DNA of 64,000 nt, from contig NZ_BKAJ01000054.1 in assembly GCF_007992495.1 (NCBI RefSeq), forward strand, positions 1 through 64,000. The letters run 5' to 3'. The DNA is from Reyranella soli. Its GTDB lineage: Bacteria > Pseudomonadota > Alphaproteobacteria > Reyranellales > Reyranellaceae. Positions within the stretch are counted from its first letter, which is position 1. The number at the start of each line of letters is the position of its first letter. Below are positions 61,714-64,000 of the stretch, piece after piece. The position numbers and the translations under genes are program-made. Under the pieces are notes generated by a model. It ran no database searches. It had not been told where the DNA came from and saw only the letters and a list, made by a program, of their open reading frames with translations.

Positions 61714-62271
61714 TTACCGATCCGCCACCTTCGGTGTCGGCTTGGCGGCCGGGCCGCACGATGCGCGCGGCACGCCGATCGCCGCCGTCTTGCCGGTCGT
61801 GGCCAGGCAGCCCTTGTTCCATTCGCCGCTCAGCACCGTGTCGTCGATGCGCAAGGTGCCCCGGCCCTGCGGCACGTCGTTGGCGTAGCTGCCTTCGAAG
61901 CTCACCGAGTCGTTCCACCTGTAGCTGCCCGGACCCTCGCGCTTGCCGTTGCGGTACGTGCCAACGAAGTGGTCGATCGGCCGGCCATGCTCCGTCCACT
62001 GCGCCTCGCCGCGACCCTCCGCCAGGCCGGCCCGGCAGGCGCCCTTCCACACCACGTTGTCTTCGGGTTCGGGATGCCAGTCCCACATGCGGCAACCCTT
62101 GTCGGTGTCGAACAGCCAGTCACCGTTGTCGCAAGGACCGTTCCAGCTGATCTCGAGCGAATCGGGTTCGCCGGGCGGGCAATCCGGCTTGGCAGGCGTC
62201 AGCGCGATCTGTTGCGCGAAGGCGGGACCGGCCACGAAGAGCAGCGAACAGAGAATGGAAACCAGTCGCAT
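61714..62271 (-). CDS. Secreted MORN-repeat protein
   Basis: A 185-aa protein with a signal peptide (MRLVSILCSLLFVAGPAFA). The mature part includes three or so MORN-like units such as FVGTYRNGKREGPGSYRW and FEGSYANDVPQGRGTLR, which make small beta-hairpin repeats for protein or lipid contact. Three cysteines suggest disulfides in the periplasm. I started at 62271 to keep the signal peptide at the N-terminus. Confidence 0.8.
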   Translation of the reverse strand: MRLVSILCSLLFVAGPAFAQQIALTPAKPDCPPGEPDSLEISWNGPCDNGDWLFDTDKGCRMWDWHPEPEDNVVWKGACRAGLAEGRGEAQWTEHGRPIDHFVGTYRNGKREGPGSYRWNDSVSFEGSYANDVPQGRGTLRIDDTVLSGEWNKGCLATTGKTAAIGVPRASCGPAAKPTPKVADR

Positions 62272-62432
62272 AGGGCCCCCAAACGACCACTTCCGGTCGC
62301 TTGAAACAAACGCGGCGGCCAACGTGGTAGTTGCTGATCACACGCCGAAATAGCGCCGTCGCCACGTCTCAATAGCGGCATTCATGCGGCGCGTGAATCG
62401 GTCCACAGGTGCAACCGTGGTAGGCTTTTGGT

Positions 62433-63005
62433 ATGAGCCTCCTAATCCTTGGTGTAGTCCTGTTCCTTGGAATTCACATCCTCACGACCTTGCGGGAGCC
62501 GCGTGCGGCCCTAATCGGTCGTCTTGGAGAAGGACCCTACAAGGGGCTGTATTCCCTCATTGCGGCGGTCGGTCTCGTCCTGATCGTCTGGGGTTTCAGC
62601 CGCTATCGCAGCGGCGGCTACATCCAGGTGTGGAATCCGCCCTTCGCCATTTTCCATCCCATCGCACTGGTGCTGCTGTGGTTTGCCGTGGTGGCGCTCG
62701 CCGCGACCTACGCACCGCCCAGTCGCATCAAGTCGATCCTGCGTCACCCCATGCTGGTCGCGGTCAAGGCGTGGGCGCTGTCGCATCTGCTGGTGAACGG
62801 CGACCTCGGTTCGCTGCTGCTGTTCGGCAGCCTGCTCGTGTGGGCGATCTACGATCGCATCGCCGTCAAGCGACGCGGCGATCAGGGCGCCCCCGTCATA
62901 GGGTCGTTCGGTCGCAATGATGTGATCGTCGTGGCGATCGGCACAATCGCTTACGTCGCCATCCTCTGGCTGCACGATTCGATCATCGGCGTCGCTGCTG
63001 TCTGA
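62433..63005 (+). CDS. nnrU: NnrU family membrane protein
   Basis: A 190-aa protein with about five membrane helices. GIHILTTLREPRAALIGRLGEGPYKGLYSL opens as in NnrU; the RHPMLVAVKAWALSHLLVNG segment is also conserved (shown here as a match by eye). NnrU relatives are linked to nitric-oxide or nitrite reductase regulons, or to carotenoid isomerisation in plants. No denitrification gene is nearby. Confidence 0.85.
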   Translation: MSLLILGVVLFLGIHILTTLREPRAALIGRLGEGPYKGLYSLIAAVGLVLIVWGFSRYRSGGYIQVWNPPFAIFHPIALVLLWFAVVALAATYAPPSRIKSILRHPMLVAVKAWALSHLLVNGDLGSLLLFGSLLVWAIYDRIAVKRRGDQGAPVIGSFGRNDVIVVAIGTIAYVAILWLHDSIIGVAAV

Positions 63006-63037
63006 CTCAGTCTGACTCTCCCCGACCGCAAATCTGA

Positions 63038-63061
63038 AAAGCAGCATGCGTGCTGCTTTAT
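63038..63061. terminator. Bidirectional hairpin terminator after nnrU
   Basis: AAAGCAGCA (63038-63046) pairs perfectly with TGCTGCTTT (63051-63059) across TGCG and is flanked by A and T runs. It is 33 bp after the nnrU stop, and no opposing gene uses it. Confidence 0.8.
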
Positions 63062-63135
63062 TACATCACGATGTCGCCGCATTCTTGGTCAGGATCGCGG
63101 CCGTTCATCAGCCTGAGTAAAGGAGTAACCATCAA

Positions 63136-63450
63136 ATGAATCGTCCCCTCCTCGCTTCCATCCTGGTTCTCGCCGCTGCCGCCACGCAGGCCCAGGCGGC
63201 ATCGCCGATCGGCGGCGCGACCATGCCGCGTACGCCCGTGCAGAGCGACGCACTCGGCCCCAAGAGCGACCCGACCCCGACCGTCGCCGAGGCCGTGGCG
63301 CGCACGCAGATCGAGAAGAGCGGCTACACCAGTGTGCGCGGCCTGCAGCGCACCGGCGACGGCACCTGGCGTGCCGTGGCGCGCGACCCGCGCAACGCTC
63401 CCGTGGCTGTCGCTCTCGATAACCAGGGCAACGTCACGCAGGCTCGCTAA
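63136..63450 (+). CDS. Small secreted protein, 104 aa, unknown (PepSY-like possibility)
   Basis: A signal peptide (MNRPLLASILVLAAAATQA) is followed by a short mature protein. The C-terminal half, KSGYTSVRGLQRTGDGTW with VALDNQGNVTQA, looks like one PepSY-type beta unit, as seen in many small alphaproteobacterial secreted proteins. AGGAG lies upstream of the ATG. An intrinsic terminator follows, so it is transcribed alone. Confidence 0.75.
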   Translation: MNRPLLASILVLAAAATQAQAASPIGGATMPRTPVQSDALGPKSDPTPTVAEAVARTQIEKSGYTSVRGLQRTGDGTWRAVARDPRNAPVAVALDNQGNVTQAR

Positions 63451-63474
63451 GACCTAGCGATCTCGCTGCAACCG

Positions 63475-63505
63475 GCCCACTCCGTTTCGACGGGGTGGGC
63501 TTTTT
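63475..63505 (+). terminator. Intrinsic terminator after the small secreted protein gene
   Basis: GCCCACTCCG pairs with CGGGGTGGGC (one G-T or mismatch pair) over TTTCGA and is followed by TTTTT. It is 24 bp after the stop codon. Confidence 0.85.
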
Positions 63506-63535
63506 GCTGCCTGTCAGGCGGTCTATCCTTTGGTC

Positions 63536-64000
63536 ATGACAGATGACTATCAGCGCCGCAGTTACGGCGAAATCTCCGTTGGCACCGGCGAGAAGCCGGG
63601 CATCGTCGTGGTCGACTTCCAGCTCGGCTTCACCGATCCGCAGTATCCCCTGGGCGGCGCGCCGCTGGTCATGCGCGCGGTCGAGAACACTGCGAGACTG
63701 CTCAAGGTCGCGCGGCGTGTCGGTGTTCCCGTGGCGGTGTGCAACACCGCCTACATGAACGAGCGCGAGATGCCCTACTGGAAGATCACGGCGGTGAAGC
63801 AGACCTTCCTGCACGACCATCCCAGCACCGCGCTCGACCCGCGCATCTACGAGCCCGGCTACGATCTCAAGGTGACCAAGAAAGGCCCGTCGATCTTCTT
63901 CGAGACCGGCGTCGCCAACTATTTCATGAAGGAACGCGTCGACACGATGATCGTGACCGGCTGCAACACCTCGGGCTGCATCCGCGGCAGTGCGCTGGAT
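63536..64000 (+). CDS. Isochorismatase-family cysteine hydrolase, N-carbamoylsarcosine amidase-like (partial)
   Basis: The first 155 codons are present. Catalytic aspartate lies in GIVVVDFQLGFTDP, the lysine region near VTKKGPSIFFETG, and the nucleophile cysteine in VTGCNTSGCIRGSALD, the typical end of the isochorismatase fold. The GxxTSGCIR form and the PQYPLGG loop fit N-carbamoylsarcosine/ureido-acid amidases. The 3' end is cut by the window, so neighbours that might define its pathway are not seen. Confidence 0.85.
   Translation, partial: MTDDYQRRSYGEISVGTGEKPGIVVVDFQLGFTDPQYPLGGAPLVMRAVENTARLLKVARRVGVPVAVCNTAYMNEREMPYWKITAVKQTFLHDHPSTALDPRIYEPGYDLKVTKKGPSIFFETGVANYFMKERVDTMIVTGCNTSGCIRGSALD

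Overview
The window is a GC-rich, densely packed bacterial chromosome segment. Its gene families fit a soil or freshwater alphaproteobacterium with a large catabolic genome (Reyranella/Bradyrhizobium-like; this is inferred from family content and codon bias, no rRNA is present). Genes sit in short operons, often with 4-base ATGA overlaps. I see no tRNA, rRNA, CRISPR array, insertion sequence or prophage.

Layout. 1-1.7 kb: remains of an RTX calcium-binding protein gene and a small lipoprotein operon. 1.9-4.9 kb: a sugar-type ABC importer (binding protein and two permeases) with no ATPase nearby; the second permease carries a palindromic repeat inside its coding sequence. 5.2-10.4 kb (minus): a TctC-like binding protein, amidohydrolase, two paralogous membrane proteins, an amidase and a DapA-family lyase. 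10.5-16.0 kb: a small secreted protein, a LysR regulator, then a minus-strand operon of a TIM-barrel isomerase, an enolase-superfamily enzyme, an NAD-dependent epimerase/dehydratase and a GNAT. 16.1-20.7 kb: a NitT/TauT-type ABC importer, glutaryl-CoA dehydrogenase and a TauE/SafE exporter. 20.8-28.3 kb (minus): a long gene run with three valine-degradation enzymes (isobutyryl-CoA dehydrogenase, 3-hydroxyisobutyryl-CoA hydrolase, 3-hydroxyisobutyrate dehydrogenase), followed by glutathione transferases, a HAD hydrolase, a MaoC protein, a monooxygenase-like protein and a CorA channel. 28.3-37.0 kb: hemB, a Nudix hydrolase, duplicated YheT-type hydrolases, a DMT exporter, a class III CoA-transferase and a penicillin-acylase-type amidase.

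37.1-49.1 kb is the most distinctive part. It holds two flavin-dependent LLM monooxygenases (one RutA-like), ATP-dependent hydantoinase subunits HyuA/HyuB, a PuuE-like deacetylase, a putative cyclase/formamidase, an amino-acid-type ABC importer whose permease and ATPase are fused, and an XRE-cupin regulator. TTGCA/TGCAA half-sites recur in the control regions of this block: a perfect 14-bp palindrome before hyuA, a near-palindrome before the RutA-like gene, and three copies at exact 19-bp spacing between the importer and cyclase genes. I propose one regulon for uptake and ring-opening of an N-heterocyclic compound (hydantoin, pyrimidine or cyclic amide).

49.2-64 kb: a methionyl-tRNA synthetase with a KFSTS loop and a terminator-like hairpin just before its start codon; a CNNM/CorC membrane protein; a TauD-type dioxygenase and enoyl-CoA hydratase; murein endopeptidase MepA; a nuclease-family protein; an ABC-2 exporter; an aminotransferase; a two-subunit ChrA transporter; a MORN-repeat protein; NnrU; and an isochorismatase-family hydrolase cut by the window end.

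Palindromic repeats of at least three families lie mostly between genes, several exactly between convergent gene ends, where they probably work as terminators.
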